From NCBI GenBank assembly GCA_910589655.1, contig CAJUTJ010000026.1, forward strand, positions 1 to 33,159: DNA of 33,159 nucleotides, written 5' to 3'. Shown here piece after piece: positions 32,171-33,159 of the stretch. This DNA is from an uncultured Acetatifactor sp. Lineage in GTDB: Bacteria > Bacillota > Clostridia > Lachnospirales > Lachnospiraceae. Positions within the stretch are counted from its first letter, which is position 1, and each line of letters starts with the position of its first letter. A program made the position numbers and the translations under genes. The notes beneath the pieces were generated by a model that ran no database searches, was not told where the DNA came from, and saw only the letters and a program-made list of their open reading frames with translations.

Positions 32171-32317
32171 TGTAACAGTTCAGCCATGCGGAAACGATTG
32201 CACAATCGCTTCCATAGGGTCAACGCCCGACATGAAATAAGCTACCGGTAATAGTGCTCGGTTATTGGTAAAAGTGTACATCCCGGCAGCTTATGAATGG
32301 CATGGCTGAACTGTTGC
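32171..32317 (+). mobile_element. MITE-like element with terminal inverted repeats
   Basis: Terminal arms tgtaacagttcagccatgc (32171-32189) and gcatggctgaactgttgc (32300-32317) are complementary with one mismatch. The element is flanked by aattgag on both sides (32164-32170 and 32318-32324), a candidate 7-bp target duplication. Inside are two further hairpins: gaaacgattg-ca-caatcgcttc, and aataagct with agcttat. It encodes no protein. It could equally be a multi-branched structured RNA. Confidence 0.6.
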
Positions 32318-32384
32318 AATTGAGTAACTTCTGAAAACAGATTATGGTTTCGCCGAAAAAATAAATTAAGAAGAGGCATAAGAA

Positions 32385-32864
32385 GTGGAAAAATGCGGAT
32401 GGTGCAATTTGACAGAAGCAGAAAAACGATGGCTGCTGTCAGATAGGGAATATTGGGCCGTCTACTTGGCAGATGAGCAGGATTATATAGGCAGAAGCAT
32501 TATAATACTGAAAAGACATTGCGGAAGTCTGCCGGAACTTCAGATGCCGGAATGGATTGAATTTAAGCAAATTGCAGACGAGTTGGAGCGTTGCCTTAAG
32601 ACAGCGCTGGGAGCTCGGTTGTGTAACTGGAGTTGCTTAATGAATTCGTTTTACAAAAAAGATGTGCCGAATCCGCATCTGCACTTTCATGTCAGACCGC
32701 GTTACGATAAGCCTGTGGTACTCAATGGCAATGTATATGTTGATGCGGAATACGGCCATCACTATAGACTGTCGAAGGGTGTTTCTATTCCGGAAGAAGA
32801 TATGCGGGAATTGCTCCGTCTGCTGAAAAGTAATTTACATTTTTCGGTTTCTGCCGGGAATTGA
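32385..32864 (+). CDS. HIT-family nucleotide-binding protein
   Basis: 159 residues from a GTG preceded by AAGAGG. CGWC at the N-terminus matches the zinc-binding CxxC of HIT proteins. The histidine triad is HLHFHVRPR (His98, His100, His102). Members hydrolyse or transfer nucleoside-phosphate bonds (AMP-amides, dinucleoside polyphosphates). The C-terminal part (NGNVYVDAEYGHHYRLSKG) resembles a bacterial HIT subgroup of unknown substrate. It stands alone behind the MITE-like element. Confidence 0.82.
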   Translation: MEKCGWCNLTEAEKRWLLSDREYWAVYLADEQDYIGRSIIILKRHCGSLPELQMPEWIEFKQIADELERCLKTALGARLCNWSCLMNSFYKKDVPNPHLHFHVRPRYDKPVVLNGNVYVDAEYGHHYRLSKGVSIPEEDMRELLRLLKSNLHFSVSAGN

Positions 32865-33024
32865 TTTCCGCGGGCAATGAGCAAGCGGCTGCAAAGCACA
32901 GGCATAGCGTCATGTGCCGCGGCTTGGCGAATGATGCGAGGGTCACATACCCGCTGTCTTGCCGCAAGGCCGTTGACTAAGGATTCCGAGCCGTTGGAAA
33001 AGAGCGGCGGGAATATTTCATAAC

Positions 33025-33060
33025 TTCTCGGAATCTCAATGAATGAGATTCCAACCGAAG
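33025..33060 (+). other. Hairpin after the HIT-family gene
   Basis: ggaatctca (33030-33038) and tgagattcc (33044-33052) are exactly complementary around a five-base loop, with a possible cttc-cgg/ccgaag extension. No T-run follows. Between 32865 and 33024 I see only a small gggt-cacat-accc stem near 32940 and no gene. Confidence 0.5.
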
Positions 33061-33102
33061 ATTGACAACTGAATATCGTGCAGGAAAAGAAATTTGAGAA
33101 AA

Positions 33103-33159
33103 ATGGACATAAACATTGGACATAGCGGGTACTATGCCTTGAAAAATCTTATGGAATCG
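33103..33159 (+). CDS. Possible start of a further gene, cut by the right edge
   Basis: An ATG at 33103 opens 19 codons (MDINIGHSGYYALKN...) that continue to the last base of the window. AGGAAAAG (33082-33089) lies 13 bases ahead and a TTGACA at 33062 might be a -35. A TTG at 33094 is an alternative start. I recognise no family from so short a piece; it may be chance. Confidence 0.3.
   Translation, partial: MDINIGHSGYYALKNLMES

Overview
The window looks like a chromosomal segment from a Gram-positive clostridium, most likely a gut Lachnospiraceae relative. This is inferred from the strong GGAGG-type ribosome sites, frequent GTG/TTG starts, a clostridial IS4-type transposase, a Tad/Flp-like pilus locus without an outer-membrane secretin, and a GH51 arabinofuranosidase. 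No rRNA, tRNA or CRISPR array was seen. Species cannot be assigned from the sequence alone.

Layout. (1) 1-781: insertion-sequence debris. The N-terminal part of an IS4-family transposase runs off the left edge on the minus strand, and a decayed piece of a second transposase lies behind it. (2) 782-12789: a tightly packed plus-strand biosynthetic operon. Its genes are a NeuD/PglD-like left-handed beta-helix acyltransferase, a FabZ-like hot-dog dehydratase, a split transketolase pair, a FabG-like SDR, a radical SAM/SPASM protein, a discrete acyl carrier protein, a second radical SAM/SPASM protein, a second split transketolase pair, an NAD-dependent sugar epimerase/dehydratase, a TylF-type methyltransferase, an FkbM-type methyltransferase and a DegT/DnrJ aminotransferase. 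Most genes overlap or are a few bases apart. I do not recognise this combination; it is the best candidate here for an undescribed pathway. My working inference is an amino-sugar or sugar-like product carrying an acyl group built or modified on the carrier protein, with thiamine-dependent two-carbon transfer. No ketosynthase, glycosyltransferase or carrier-loading ligase is present, so the pathway is probably incomplete here and may have been cut on the left by the IS.

(3) 13022-15785: alpha-N-arabinofuranosidase plus a class-C beta-lactamase-like serine hydrolase, behind their own promoter and ending in a terminator. (4) 15926-16048 (minus): a 40-residue hydrophobic membrane peptide with its own promoter and a perfect Shine-Dalgarno site, divergent from (5) 16337-26711: a Tad/Flp-type pilus operon (TadA ATPase, TadB, TadC, a Flp-like pilin, two TadE/G-like proteins, a CpaB/RcpC-like SAF protein, a 1512-residue secreted adhesin-like protein and an A24 prepilin peptidase). 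Two unrelated tandem-repeat arrays sit in the only two large gaps of this operon.

(6) 26902-29461: polar amino-acid ABC transporter (lipoprotein binding protein, terminator, permease, ATPase). (7) 29836-33159: a family 2 glycosyltransferase with a C-terminal helical repeat region, an orphan HisC-like aminotransferase, a HIT-family protein, and the possible start of another gene at the right edge. This part is rich in structured intergenic elements: a long hairpin sharing its core with one inside the biosynthetic operon, a 74-bp tandem duplication, and a 147-bp MITE-like element with terminal inverted repeats and a 7-bp candidate target duplication.
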